Assembly: GCF_020379485.1 (NCBI RefSeq) | Contig: NC_063451.1 | Coordinates: 865,739-929,738, forward strand | Length of the DNA: 64,000 nt | Direction of reading: 5' to 3' | Origin: Brassica napus | Taxonomy: Eukaryota > Streptophyta > Magnoliopsida > Brassicales > Brassicaceae | Part shown: piece by piece, positions 1-11,599 of the stretch | Layout: the number at the start of each line of letters is the position of its first letter | Position numbering within the stretch: the first letter of the stretch is position 1 | Notes under the pieces: model-generated | Databases searched by the model: none | Told to the model about the DNA's origin: nothing | What the model saw: the letters and a program-made list of their open reading frames with translations, nothing else | Program-made: the position numbers and the translations under genes

Positions 1-274
1 ATTAGAAGATGATTTGAAGAATCTATACGAGAGATAAATAGATTAGAACACATAAAATGGAAAAGGGAAAAGGGAGAGAGATAGAGATAAGGGTATTATA
101 GTCATAAAAAATATTAAAAAGAAACAAGGATATATGACAAATTATATGGGTTTTTGGGTGTATTCTTACCAATTACTCTAAAATATTTGCTGGATCCGCC
201 ACGGTGTACATCTATCCTCTAAAATTGTATAGTATAAAACTAAATATAAACATTAGGCGATTTGTTTATTGCAT

Positions 275-778
275 CATCTACATTAATCGAACTAGCTCAT
301 TTTTAGGTTCGTATGATTTATCAATCACGTATGTTTATACCATTAATCAACCATGCAACACGTAACATAAATTTTAATTCAGCAAATGGGAGACAAAAAC
401 GTGGTGGATGGGCTTAGTTTCTAGTTCTCAACAAGATCAGATTCAAGTTCATAGATGAGTATAGATTAAGAAAAGAGCATAAATTTTTTTACATATGAAG
501 CATTGTAAATATGTAAACAAAGAGGTTTTTTGGATTGAATAAAATTTGACATTCGTTCAAAAAAAATAAAACATAAATTTTAAGAAAAAATCATGTCCTA
601 GGAAAAGTTATTGACCGACGTAAAACTTACATTAGTCAAACTAGCTCATTTTTTAGGTTCGTATCATTTATATATCAATCACGTATGTTTATACCATTAA
701 TCAACCATGCAAATACGTAACATAAATTTTAAGAAAACTAATGTCTTAGAAAAGTTACTGACCGACGTAAAACTTAAA
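275..778. repeat. diverged tandem duplication, about 148-bp unit
   Basis: Two adjacent units start at about 571 and 719. Both begin with AACATAAATTTTAAGAAAA and continue through GACCGACGTAAAACTTA. A third partial unit at 275-375 shares the part containing AACTAGCTCATTT and CACGTATGTTTATACC. It is AT-rich intergenic sequence with no credible coding region. Confidence 0.7.
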
Positions 779-1055
779 ATGTTACTCTTCGTTAACTTTT
801 TAGTAGTGATATATCCAGCTGAGTTATTAAGATTTATTCTTAAAAAGTTAAAACTTTTGTATATGGTTTTAAAAGTTGTTTTTAATATATATTTCGTTGC
901 TTTGATGTTCTCGAAAGTTGAAACGGGGTTGATTTGAGCCAAGATTAATGTTTCTACATTGAGTTTCATCTATTTTCTCAGTCAGTTGATATATCGATAC
1001 TACGTTAATTTCATGGCAGGTACGGACTTTACGTATTTTCAAAACAAAAAATTAA

Positions 1056-1738
1056 GAGCATCTCCGACGGGAGTTCTACCCATTGGAGTTCAAAAAATTC
1101 ATATGTGTATAAGTATATGTTGTATATATGTACGTAGATGTGAGATCCATTATTTTGTGGAGAACCTCACCTTTAAGGTTGTTTTAAGAACCGTAGACCA
1201 TGATTAATCCGGAGTTCTTAGAGTGGGGTTTTTAGCGGAAGTTAAGAAACTGTTTCTTAACTTTTAACTAAAAAAGTTAAGAACCGGTTCTTAAAGTCCT
1301 TATTACTAAACAGTTTCTTAACTTCCGCTAAAAACCTCATCCTAAAAACCCCGGGTTAATCATGCTCTTAAGGGTGAGGTTTTCCACAAAATAATGGACC
1401 CCACACTTACATACACATATACAACATATACTTATACACATATGAATCTTTAGACCATCTTTATCGGTGGTTTCCAACAGGGATTTTAGAGAAAAAGTTA
1501 GTGGCGGACCCCACATATCACCATAAAACCGATGCCAAAAGTGATCTAATAAGGATTGACTATTGTTGGTTTCAAGTACTGTTCGCGGGCCCCACTGACA
1601 CGTGGCGGCCCGTGGTTGGTTTTTTTTTTATTTTATTTTTTTTGTCCCAAAAAAAAAAAATTAAGAAACTCTTCAACCTATTTTGCGATAATCATGTTCT
1701 TAGAACTCCAATGGGTAGAACCCCCATTGGAGGTGCTC
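1056..1738. mobile_element. composite fold-back / MITE element
   Basis: The outer ends are inverted: GAGCATCTCC followed by GTTCTACCCATTGGAGTTC on the left matches the reverse complement of 1698-1738. Inside lies a second, longer palindrome whose arms are about 1098-1275 and 1310-1450. For example, TCATATGTGTATAAGTATAT on the left pairs with ATATACTTATACACATATGA on the right. The unit has no transposase and I see no clean target duplication, so the family is left open. Ends of the GAGCATCTCC type are common in crucifer MITEs. Confidence 0.65.
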
Positions 1739-2197
1739 AATATCCTCTTTTTTATTTTACAATGAAGTTAATAAGTATGTAATCCAATTACTGTAGTTGT
1801 TTTTCTACTTAAAACATTTGACAAAAGAAAAACAAATTAAAAGAGGAAGACATAGTTGATACATATTGATAAGGGAGAGAGAAAGAGATGACTATGAAGA
1901 TGAGAACGTAGTCATGTGTTAGGTCCTAAGCAAGGAGAGAACGGCAGCTCCTGCTTCTTTGCATGAAACCTCTTCTCTTCTCTTGCCACGACTCATCTCC
2001 CCATACCCTCTCACACTTCCTCCCTTCAACTTTTGTCCACTTATTGCAATATTTTATACAAGTTTTTAACTTATTCTCATGTCTGTATCTATACTCAAAC
2101 TCCATATATAGACCAAATGCAATATCTTCTGTTATCATCTTGCACTCATCTCTCAGACCAAAACACAAAACACACACAAACAAGAAGAAGAAAAACC

Positions 2198-3364
2198 ATG
2201 GACGTCGCGATGAGACCAACGGTGGATATTCCACCGAGAAAGCTTCTCTTGGCTGAGTCTTCCCCTCGTTATTCGCCGCGTAAGCATAATTGGAACAGCA
2301 AGGTCAGCAACAAGATCGCCATACCTGAGCGTGAAGAAGAAAAAGAAGACAACAATAACAGCAAGGAGACTACTAAAGAGTATTGTTATGATTCCGACAC
2401 CGATGATCCTTACGCAAGCGAACATTTCCGTATGTTCGAGTTCAAGATCCGACGTTGCACACGTAGCCGGAGCCACGACTGGACTGATTGTCCTTTCGCT
2501 CATCCCGGAGAGAAAGCTCGCCGTCGTGACCCTCGTCGGTTTCAATACTCAGCTGAGGTTTGTCCCGAGTTTCGTCGTGACGGTGATTGCAGCCGTGGAG
2601 ACGACTGTGAGTTTGCTCATGGAGTCTTCGAGTGTTGGCTACATCCTATTCGTTACCGTACTGAAGCTTGTAAAGACGGTAAACACTGTAAAAGAAAAGT
2701 CTGTTTCTTTGCTCATTCGCCACGTCAGCTTAGGGTTCTTCCACCGGAAAATGTTTCCGGCGGCTCAGCCTCAGCTTCTCCGGCCAAGAACCCTTGTTGC
2801 ATGTTTTGTAGCAGCTCTCCGACGAGCACTCTTTTGGGTAATTTGTCTCATCTGTCTCGATCTCCGTCCTTATCTCCACCTTTGTCTCCGGCTTCTCACA
2901 AAGCCGCTGCCTTTTCGCGGCTGAGGAACCGCGCCGCTTCTACTGTTTCAGAAGCTGTTTCTGCTGCAGCAGCAGCTGGGTCGGTTAACTATAATGATGT
3001 TTTAACCGAGCTTGTGAACTCGTTGGACTCGATTAACCTAGCGGAAGCATTGCATGTGAGTTCCTCTTCTCCCGTTACAACGCCTGTTTCTGGCGCCGCT
3101 GCGGCTGCGTTTGCATCATCCTGCGGTTTGAGCAACCAGCGTCTCCATCTCCAGCAACAACAAAGTAGTCCTTTACAATTTGCCCTCTCGCCTTCCACTC
3201 CAAGTTACCTAACCAACTCGCCTAGGCCGAACATCTTCAGTGGAGAATTCACTCCTCCCCAGAGACAAATAAACGAGTTCACGGCAGTCAGGGACAAGAC
3301 TAGTTTTGAGGATGGTTCTTGTGGTGACCCTGATCTTGGATGGGTCAATGATCTCTTGACCTAA
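2198..3364 (+). CDS. SOM: tandem CCCH zinc-finger protein, SOMNUS-like (AtTZF4 type)
   Basis: Intronless gene of 388 residues. The family (plant arginine-rich TZF proteins) binds RNA, shuttles between nucleus and processing bodies, and in the SOM branch represses light-dependent seed germination downstream of PIL5 (known of the family). The start at 2198 is chosen because of the good context AAAACCATGG and the conserved [11 protein letters not shown] near the N-terminus; the open frame extends upstream but looks like 5' UTR. Seen in the protein: an arginine-rich region with C-x5-H-x4-C-x3-H at about residues 85-100, then a C-x8-C-x5-C-x3-H finger and a C-x5-C-x4-C-x3-H finger within about 120-190, poly-alanine stretches in the C-terminal half, and the terminal [10 protein letters not shown]. 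Identity as SOM rather than AtTZF5 rests on the flanking order (E6-like, GBP and PHB2 genes downstream). AtTZF5 remains possible. Confidence 0.88.
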   Translation: MDVAMRPTVDIPPRKLLLAESSPRYSPRKHNWNSKVSNKIAIPEREEEKEDNNNSKETTKEYCYDSDTDDPYASEHFRMFEFKIRRCTRSRSHDWTDCPFAHPGEKARRRDPRRFQYSAEVCPEFRRDGDCSRGDDCEFAHGVFECWLHPIRYRTEACKDGKHCKRKVCFFAHSPRQLRVLPPENVSGGSASASPAKNPCCMFCSSSPTSTLLGNLSHLSRSPSLSPPLSPASHKAAAFSRLRNRAASTVSEAVSAAAAAGSVNYNDVLTELVNSLDSINLAEALHVSSSSPVTTPVSGAAAAAFASSCGLSNQRLHLQQQQSSPLQFALSPSTPSYLTNSPRPNIFSGEFTPPQRQINEFTAVRDKTSFEDGSCGDPDLGWVNDLLT

Positions 3365-3879
3365 TCCTAATACGTGGAAGGTGGATGAGATTTGACGTTC
3401 ATTTCGGCGATCGATCATGGGGAAAATAATGGTGCGCAACTGTTTGGTCAAAATATGCATGGAGGAGATCTAACAATAATAAAAGGCCGATATCCTGAGT
3501 GCTCAGCGTGTCCACGTCTGCCAAAAAAATGATCCAATCAAACGATTTCATTTTGACACGTCATACCACGTTTATATATTTCGTGTGATCACCTTTCAAA
3601 TGGGCTGTTTATATTTTTAAAAAAGCTCATATCAGTTCATATTCACCAAATCTATTTCATATGAAAGCGTAAAGTCGACCCTTCTCCTTCGTTTCTTCGA
3701 TGAAGTTCTGTAACGACTTCTTTCTTCAACGATCAATAGATTTCTTTAATCCCCTCTTAATGAATTCGTTTCACCTAGCATATAACTCTTCAGATTCACT
3801 CAGGTTCTCAATATATAACTTCCTCTCCGATTCTCTGATCACTTATTCCACCCACATCCAAACAAATCTCAGCGCATCG

Positions 3880-4506
3880 ATGGCTTCAAAAATCCTCAAT
3901 GATGGTGCCGTTAGTCAACTCATCTTCGCATTAAAACCACTCTCCTCCGATCTCTCTCTCATCTTTTACCTTCTCTCCGGCGACTTTCATACACCTTCGA
4001 ATCTGTAAGCTCCAACCTCTAACTCCCAAATTCGCTTCTCTGGGGTTTCTACTCCTTATAGATCTTTTTGTATTAGCTGATGATTAACTAATTGATGATT
4101 GTCTTCAGTTAGAAATTGATTAGGTCAAATCAAATCTAATGCGTTACTCGAACTTATCCGATTTCCTTTTGTTTACTCTCTTCCCCGATTAAAATACCTC
4201 CCAAATTGATTAAGCAAAATATATGTAATTATCATCTGTTAATTGTATTAAGCCCCCATGGATCTTGATGTATGTTCTCAATTAAGCTTTGCTTCTAAAA
4301 GATTTCACATTAAAATTCCTTTTCACTGTATATGCAGGAATGAGTTTGTGAGTGGAGGAGTGAGGACTGACTTTGCTTCCAGTCCTTGCTACGAACGACT
4401 AAAAGATTGTTGCTATATAAAATTTTCAAAAGTTATTAACATACATAAAATAAAGCCACTTTGCTTCACCAGAAAGACGACCGACATGCTTAAATTACTC
4501 TATTGA
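3880..4506 (+). CDS. small two-exon gene of unknown function (97 aa)
   Basis: I do not recognise this protein. Exon 1 (3880-4004) starts at an ATG after a pyrimidine-rich leader and ends at a strong donor, T|GTAAGC. Exon 2 (4338-4506) follows a good acceptor, TATGCAG. The join is in phase and gives 97 residues starting MASKILNDGAVSQLIF and ending TTDMLKLLY. Just upstream, at 3700-3879, the DNA is CT-rich and TATA-poor like a plant 5' UTR. The N-terminal region with LNDGAVSQL vaguely recalls replication-protein-A-like N-termini, and from memory an OB-fold gene (At1g03810) sits here in Arabidopsis, but the match is too weak to call. It could also be the 5' remnant of a longer gene, since exon-like pieces occur near 4794-4853. 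Confidence 0.4.
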
Positions 4507-6670
4507 TTATTTTTGATATCTTTAGCATCTGGTCCCTTAATTTTTGGTTTGTGAGTTGCCTTTGAACTTATATGTACAAGTTAATCAAAGAGGTTTGTGA
4601 TGGACTTTTGATAATGTTTGGCGAGCTGTTCTTTGAGTACATGTTATACTTCTTCTTGCTTGCATTTTGAATTTTCCTGATACTAATTCATGGAACTTAT
4701 CTGTGTATCTCATTCTATTTGATCAGGAATGAAAATATTTTACTAGCTTATGAAGGGTTGGCAAAAAATTTTTTTGTTGTAGATGATATCAGAAATTGGT
4801 ACTTTCAAGCCTTTCAAAGCAATCCTTACATGCATCAAACGTGATCTTAAGCCAGGTGATTAATAGCCTTGAGGTCACTTTGACAATAATCAGTGTGGTC
4901 AATTGATACAAGACTTGAAACATCCGCTATAAAAATTGACAGTTTTGATTCTAACCACTAGGTCTCTCTAACAATCATAGTTAATTTGTTTGTGAACAGT
5001 ATATGTTTATGCTGTGTTGATTGCTGCAAAAATAATCTGTTTCTTTTAAACCCAATATTAACATTGCTGATTTTGGACTGGCAGGGGATGTTTTTTTTTC
5101 CTTTTTTTTGTTTCACCGCAGGGGAGGTTAATTCTTTTTTTTTCTTTTTTTTTTGTCAGCGGGGAGGTTAATTCAGTGACCCATATGTTTCGTTTAAGTC
5201 CACGTTTATCGAGTATGTTGTTATACGCTGGTAAAGATTGTACTTCAGTGACCAATATGTCGATTAGTGGCCACACCATTGTTGCCTTACTGACTCTAAA
5301 AGCTTTGTTCTGATAGGTAGAGCCAAAGAGAGCACCTGAAGTACTTCTACAGTCCTATCTATGCACATTAGAAGTTGGTTAGTATCAAATTTTTGTACTC
5401 CATCAGGTGCATTTACTATAAGACACCATCTGCGGAGGCTCTGTAACACCCCTTCTTTCAGGTACACCAGAGGGTATTTGCTTGGACGATGTGACTGTTG
5501 TAGTTTCTATCTTTGATCAGTTGATTCAACTTTTACTTATAATGTTATATGTTTCTTTTACAATCTTTGTAGGTTCTGATTAGAGAAAAGTCTTTCTCAA
5601 GGTCATAAGCTCTTTTGGGCGATGGATATTTCATAGTTTTGATTTTTTTGTTTTTTATTTTCCAGTGTGCCCGGAAATATTTCCCTTGAAACGAGCATAC
5701 CAGTGGGATTTGGTGTTGTAGTCAGATTTTTCTAATACTTTAAGTTGACTATCGGAATGAGCTAGAGCAGAGTGATACTTTAAGTTGAAAATATATTTGC
5801 TTTGATAAGTTGTTTTTCTGTGCAGTTACAATTAAAAAAAAATGTTTCCTATGTAAATTTGATTTATTATGGTGAAAGACCGATTACCGAAGTAATGGAT
5901 TTTTGACAACTTTGCTATCATCTGTAATTTATTGGTATCATGTGGTCCAAATTATATTTTCACAACAATGTATTAAAATATACATACATGACATATTTAC
6001 TGTACAAAGATCTAACAAACAATACATATATCAGCTCAAAATTTTAAAATAATATTTTATATGTATCCAAATTTTATTTCAAAAAATAACAGCATATAAA
6101 TTTGCAAATCCTTCAACATTGTATATGTATATAAAAGGTTAAGTTTTTAATATGTTTCAACTTATATAGTTATTAGTTGTACTTTCATGTATTTTCTATT
6201 TCATTCAAAAATTTAAACATTTATTGGTGGATAGTAATTTCTAACAAAATTCAAACATTTTCCAGAACCACTTATTTAAATAAATAATAATTCTATGGTA
6301 TTGTTACATGTTATAAGAAGTTCTCTAACCTAATTGTAAAGGATAATTTTAAAATACTGTATATGTGATTTAAAATTTAAAAAATACTTTTAAAAATACA
6401 TTTAAAAAACTATGCTTCTTATATGCATAAATATATTTTTATTCACATTTGATTTTAAACTAATAAATTCAAAACTAAATTTAAGTTACTTATGTTGGAG
6501 ATAAACATATATTTAAGATATATACATGTTAATAATTTCAAATGAAAAATAGTTAATTTTAAAATGTTGTAAAGTCCATTTTGTACAAATTTTATGAAAT
6601 CAATATAAACATAGAATTAGAACTTACGCACATTTTAAGCATAATTCTACACCTCATGTATATGATATAC
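4507..6670. other. AT-rich intergenic DNA, no gene seen
   Basis: No open frame here has exon-like codon use. It holds poly-T tracts around 5090-5155 flanking a duplicated GGGGAGGTTAATTC (about 5121 and 5160). The piece at 4794-4853, after TTGTTGTAG, could be one decayed exon. From about 5930 the sequence is more than 75 percent A+T with no recognisable feature up to the Helitron end at 6672. Confidence 0.5.
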
Positions 6671-6671
6671 T

Positions 6672-6712
6672 AGGGTCGGATCCGCCCTACGGGCGGGTAA
6701 ACAAATGAAAAA
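6672..6712 (-). mobile_element. Helitron 3' terminus (minus orientation)
   Basis: Read on the minus strand, the sequence contains the hairpin CCGCCCGTAGGGCGG, a short spacer ATCCGACC, then CTAG followed by T. This is the canonical Helitron 3' end: a GC-rich hairpin about 10 bases before CTRR, inserted 5' of T. The body of the element therefore lies to the right. I found no matching 5' TC end, so the length is unknown. Confidence 0.65.
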
Positions 6713-7298
6713 AAATATATATTTAAAATCAGGTCGTCTTAATTAATTTTTGGATCATGTTCAAAAATATTAAAAATATAATTAATAATGTAATAAAATA
6801 GTTTAACTATTTGTATAAATATTTAATTATTTTTTAAAATATAATATGCTCTAAATGTAGATTTATATCTAAAATTGTAATTTATACACTTTTTAAAAAA
6901 ATTCTTAATTATTTTTTTGTTTTTTGATTCGGATCATGTTCGACCTCTCCACTTGCATGTGCTATTAGGCGGCCCTGTTTAAAATTTTAATAAATTTTTA
7001 GTTTGTTTTAATTATTATTTTTACTATTTTTATGACATATTTTACTATTTATTTTTCTTTTAGGAATTATATATTTGTTACTATATTAAACACACATATA
7101 TCTATTTTACTATTTTCACAGTATTTACTTTTCTTGTATTTAATAGATTTTTAATATACTTCTTCTTAAATTTTATAATTCTAATAAGTAGAAAATGCCA
7201 ATTTATTATCTTTTTCTAAAAAAATAAGCAAGTAGCATAAAATATAATATAAATTGTGGCTTTCTAATATTTATAAATAAAAATTTAGATTATATATT

Positions 7299-7885
7299 GG
7301 GTTTTCTGCAAAAAAACTCTCAATGTGGTTTTTTTTTGCAAATTAATCCGCGAACTAAAAAACCCACGGGTCAACCCTCCAAGTGCCAGTCAAACCGCAA
7401 TATAACCCTCGGCTATATTTATGTGTATTTGACTGTGTATAATTTTAACATTTTTTCAATACTAGGTCGTTTTGGCGCTAATTTTTTAATGAAAAAAATT
7501 TGTTGAACCCCACCTTCATTGTGCATTTACGCAAGCTTCCATGTCCGAGAAAAACAAGGTCATTTCGTTTTAGAAATCTATATAATTGCGTTTGTTAAGT
7601 AAACAAATATATTTGTTGGCCGAGATGGTTATATAGCATGCACATGGTATTTAAGGTTCAAATTTCAAACCACGAGATCAACAATTTTTTTTCATTAAAA
7701 AATTAGCGCCAAAACGACCTAGTATTGAAAAAATGTTAAAATTATACACAGTCAAATACACATAAATACGGCCGAGGATTATATTGCGGTTTGACTGGCA
7801 CTTGAAGGGTTGACCCGGGGATTTTTGAGTTCGCGGATTAATTTGCAAAAAAAAACCACATTGATGGTTTTTTTGCAGAAAACCC
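7299..7885. mobile_element. Mutator-type MITE with long inverted repeats and 9-bp target duplication
   Basis: The two arms, 7299-7510 and about 7678-7885, are nearly perfect inverted copies over about 210 bp. They begin GGGTTTTCTGCAAAAAAAC and also share GTCAAACCGCAATATAA and GGCGCTAATTTTTTAATGAA. A central region of about 167 bp separates them. The element is flanked by the exact 9-bp direct repeat TTATATATT at 7290-7298 and 7886-7894. Nine bases is the target-site length of Mutator-like transposons. There is no transposase, so it is non-autonomous. It lies between the two Helitron ends at 6672 and 9249 and so is probably nested. Confidence 0.88.
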
Positions 7886-7894
7886 TTATATATT

Positions 7895-9214
7895 TATGAA
7901 TTATTATATTCGAGAAAAAATATATTTATGTTGTTTTTATGTTACTTATAACTCATATCAACAAAAGTTTGAAAAAAGAATTCCTCAATTGTTTTTCCTT
8001 TTTTACCAACAAAATATAGGCTAAACTCATAAAAAATAGAAAACCTTAACTATTTGATGTATTGTTAGTTATGAAGATTATTATGGAACATTTGATATAC
8101 TGTTAATAGTATGATAATTCTTAACCTAAATTGAGTAGTACCGAAGTGGAAAGTCACGAATCAACAATACCTAAACAGTACCTATTAGATCAATATAAAC
8201 ACAATAATTGTTATATTCTTACTATAGAAAACAAGGAGTCCACCAATATATTCTGCCAAAACTTCAAAGACACCCTAACCATATTACAAGAACCTTAAAC
8301 TTTAAAAAATCTCATAACTAATCGTACTTTACAATCACTATAACGTTTTTGTTCCCGATACGAACCACTCACCACCCAATCGGGCAACCCCAAAAAAAAA
8401 CAGTCCATTATACGAAGCATAATATGGTTAAACAATAGAGAACTCATCTCTGAAAATAGCACAGATTGTAAGGCCACAACCATGGTTATTATAATTTTTT
8501 TTTTAAACATGGTTAACAGAAACAACAATTGCAAACAAGCAAAATATATGTTATCACATGTAATCTTTCATGACCTAATATTTTCTAAAAGACAAAAATC
8601 ATTATCACACATCTCTTACAAATGCAAACCAAAAACACAAACCACAAAATCATACAAAAATTAATAACGTAGATCACAAGTAAAGTATATCCTGCCCGTA
8701 GGAAGTGAAGAACATAGTCTACAAAGAAATATTCAAAGGCTTTCCTCCCCACAAAGGTATTTTTAATTAAATTAGTAGTTTTCACTTCCACCATTTTTCA
8801 GAAGTCTTCTGATAAAATATTATATTTACAAATTTACAATGCCCAACATATCAACCAAACGATGATACAATCAAATAAAGAAGGACTTACACAGAGTTTT
8901 TTACCCAGCTATGCCACGTATGAACCTTTTTTATATAAATAACCATAGTTTTGTATTTACTTAAATTTAAGTTAACTAACTTATTCTTAACCAATTCCAG
9001 GCTATTTTTTTTTCTTATAAACCACAACGCAACTTCTGATCTTCAAAAGACTTAATCTCTTTTTTACATTATTTATGTTTATTTAGCTACTCTTTTTGTT
9101 TTTAAACAATTGCATAAACTCGATATTCACCAATTTTCCAAACATTTTGGAAAACACAATGCTTCCATTCCAAACAAAAACATTGAAATTTATAATCAAA
9201 AATCGACTATCAAC
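7895..9214. other. AT-rich sequence between Helitron ends, no gene
   Basis: Very AT-rich with short open frames only and no exon-like pattern. It is bounded on the right by the Helitron hairpin at about 9223, so most of it is probably the body of a non-autonomous Helitron. Confidence 0.45.
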
Positions 9215-9249
9215 ACACTTTGCCGCGCATCGCGCGGAGAAATGATCTA
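9215..9249 (+). mobile_element. Helitron 3' terminus (plus orientation)
   Basis: The hairpin CCGCGCATCGCGCGG is followed by AGAAATGAT and the terminal CTAG, then T. This is the usual Helitron 3' end in crucifers. The element extends leftwards. Its 5' TC terminus was not found. Confidence 0.8.
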
Positions 9250-10786
9250 GTTGTCTTTAAAATTTGTTATAAAGATTTTATTGTTTTACAGATTTCCACG
9301 GAAGCTAATCAAGAATCATCTGTGTATTGTCGTTTACATTTTAGAATTCTCTTTCTGGTGGATTTTTATCCAATAATATGTAATGATCTTGTAATACTAT
9401 TACTATATGTGGCTTCGGATTGTGTAATGTTTCACCATTTCTATATATATTTTTTCGTTTCAGTGTATATTTATTTTCGTTAGATCGTTAACAGTTGATT
9501 CGGACTATGTACCATCTACCATTTGACGGATGGATTTTGATGATACTTAATACATTGAGAAGGAAAGAAAGTAGGTTATGTACAGAACGCGTAAGAGTGT
9601 ATATAAACATATCATGATTTAGATTCACGCTTAACTAAAAAAATATGATGATGTTAGAAAAAAGTGGGTATATACTAATATCATTCTTTTGCTATAACAA
9701 TGATATATCATTCTTGAAAATGCTCATCTCATCATGAAACGTGTTGTGTTCATGAATAATGTTCATATATAATATATTAGATACATATGCACTCTCGAAT
9801 TATTCATCTCTTACCTTGAAACGTGTTATATGTTTTTGCTTGTCTGACGACGAGAGTATATAGTTTGTACACAGTTGCACAAGACGATTTGATCATATTC
9901 TCTTTCCTCTATCTACAAAAAAAACTCTGTTAAGTTCTCTGATTGTTCCTTTCTGGCCGCCACACGAGATCAATTAGTTTTCATAGGAGGCAATGAGGCA
10001 TGTAGACATTGAGACGTTTCCATTTAGCATTATACTATGTGGGACACATACATGCAAGTAGGGAATCTACGAACATGTTACATGTACATACTCCTGTTGT
10101 GGATTATAGTATATCATAGAGAGATGAAAAACAAAAAAAATAGTATTACTACGTATTTTCCATGATGCATTAACTGATAGAGATGTACCACCATGATGTG
10201 AGTGCGAGGTCTATGTGATTGACATATGTACACATTGAGACGTGTCCACTGACATTATACTATGTGGGACACATATATGCGAATGAATGTACTCTCGTGG
10301 ATTATACTCGTTCATATTGTAACATAGATTATACATAGTCTAAATTTATAACTATGTATTGCCATGATGCAGTGATTGATAAGACACTTCCTAAATAAAT
10401 TTTCATTTGAATATGTTTGTGTGAGTAAGTATCACCCTGATGAGAGTGCGCGTGAGGAGCTAAATTAAGGTCTGGATTCAGATCTAATCGACAAAACAAT
10501 CTTTCTTTGGTCGAGTATGAACCGGTCACGGTTTATTTACTAGTTTAAATTTTCAGAAATTATCTAGTGCCAGTGGATTAAATTAAATTCATTTCTTGCA
10601 GTTTCTTGGATCAAAGATAGTGACGGGAACTGAAAATAAACATACCAAACATAACTCGCAACTTTTGATATTGTATAAATTTATAAGTGATTGGTAGGTT
10701 TCACATCTCATAAAAGACAAGTAAACTGAGATTTAACACTTACTCAAAAACTTCTTTGGTATCAAATAAAAAAGTTTATTTTCTTT
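9250..10786. repeat. intergenic DNA with a diverged tandem duplication
   Basis: About 10000-10215 and 10227-10450 are diverged copies of one unit. Both contain CATTGAGACGT, CATTATACTATGTGGGACACA, a GTGGATTATA segment, CCATGATGCA and a TGATGTGAG / TGATGAGAG segment. No coding region is evident. This DNA lies 3' of the E6-like gene. Confidence 0.55.
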
Positions 10787-11443
10787 TCAAGGCTCAAACT
10801 CTTCTTGACCACCTTCCAAACTCTTGTAGTATTCCTCCATAGTTTCGAACTCGTTGGGATGATCATTTCCTCGAGCACGCTCATACCTGCGGCTAGGCGT
10901 ATATTCGGAACTCCTACCTCTTGTGTCGTAGAAGTACTTACCGTTCTCCATGAACCTTGTATCACTCATACCTTGTCTCTCTTCTTCATTACCGTAACCT
11001 CTCCTATTATCATTATAATTGTTGGTAGTGTAAGTGTATCCATTATTGTTGTACTTGTCCTTTTGCTCACTAAGATCTTCTTGGGACTCTTCTTCCTCCT
11101 CAAACTCCTCAGGTAATTGGTTGTTGCTCTTTTCTTGGTCAAATGTAGCCATCAATTTCTCGAACTCTTCGTCTGTGGTCGTTGTTGAAACCGGCCATGA
11201 CTCTTTGGTTTGAGGAATCATACCTGAACCTGGCCCGAAAGGCCCGTCACCGAGTTTTCCATTGGCTTGGGCTGGACCCGGAGCAGGAGCTGGGGCTAGA
11301 GCTACCTCTTTTTTGTTTGGACGATCTAAGTGAGTGAACTTGCTAAAGAAGAGCTTACCTTCTCTACCTTCAACATTGTTCCCAATGAAGCACAAAACAG
11401 CGACAAGGAAACAAAAAGTTGACTTAACACCGAATGAAGCCAT
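10787..11443 (-). CDS. E6-like secreted protein
   Basis: Single exon, 218 residues. The start at 11443 gives an N-terminal hydrophobic signal peptide of roughly 27 residues (MASFGVKSTFCFLVAVLCF...) followed by a small, polar, probably extracellular protein. Seen: a proline/alanine stretch APAPAPGPA at about 50-58, a Glu-rich acidic stretch around residues 115-130, an Asn/Tyr-rich middle, and the signature GMSDTRFMENGKYFYD, which is diagnostic for proteins of the cotton-fibre E6 family. Family members are expressed in elongating fibres and other expanding cells; their biochemical role is unknown. From memory the syntenic Arabidopsis gene is At1g03820. A CT-rich 5' leader and a TATAAATA box (11519-11526, read as TATTTATA on minus) lie upstream. 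Confidence 0.85.
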   Translation of the reverse strand: MASFGVKSTFCFLVAVLCFIGNNVEGREGKLFFSKFTHLDRPNKKEVALAPAPAPGPAQANGKLGDGPFGPGSGMIPQTKESWPVSTTTTDEEFEKLMATFDQEKSNNQLPEEFEEEEESQEDLSEQKDKYNNNGYTYTTNNYNDNRRGYGNEEERQGMSDTRFMENGKYFYDTRGRSSEYTPSRRYERARGNDHPNEFETMEEYYKSLEGGQEEFEP

Positions 11444-11518
11444 CAAAGAATAGAGAAAAGAGGAGAGACTGAGAGACTTCAGTGATTTGAGATGTTTATT
11501 TGGTGTTTGAGTGAGTTT

Positions 11519-11527
11519 ATGTATAAA
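11519..11527 (-). promoter_or_regulatory. probable TATA box of the E6-like gene
   Basis: On the minus strand CTATTTATACATAAACTC lies about 80 bases 5' of the start codon, a usual plant TATA-to-ATG distance. This was identified by inspection only. Confidence 0.45.
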
Positions 11528-11599
11528 TAGAAATTATAGAATTAACAAATTAGTAAAAAGGCCGACCAAACATGCGAGGATTGGGGAGGGACATTCGTC

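Noticed and set aside
2033..2197. In-frame upstream extension of the SOM-like protein
   Set aside because: Composition is that of a 5' leader, no family conservation, and the ATG at 2198 has the better context and matches the family start.
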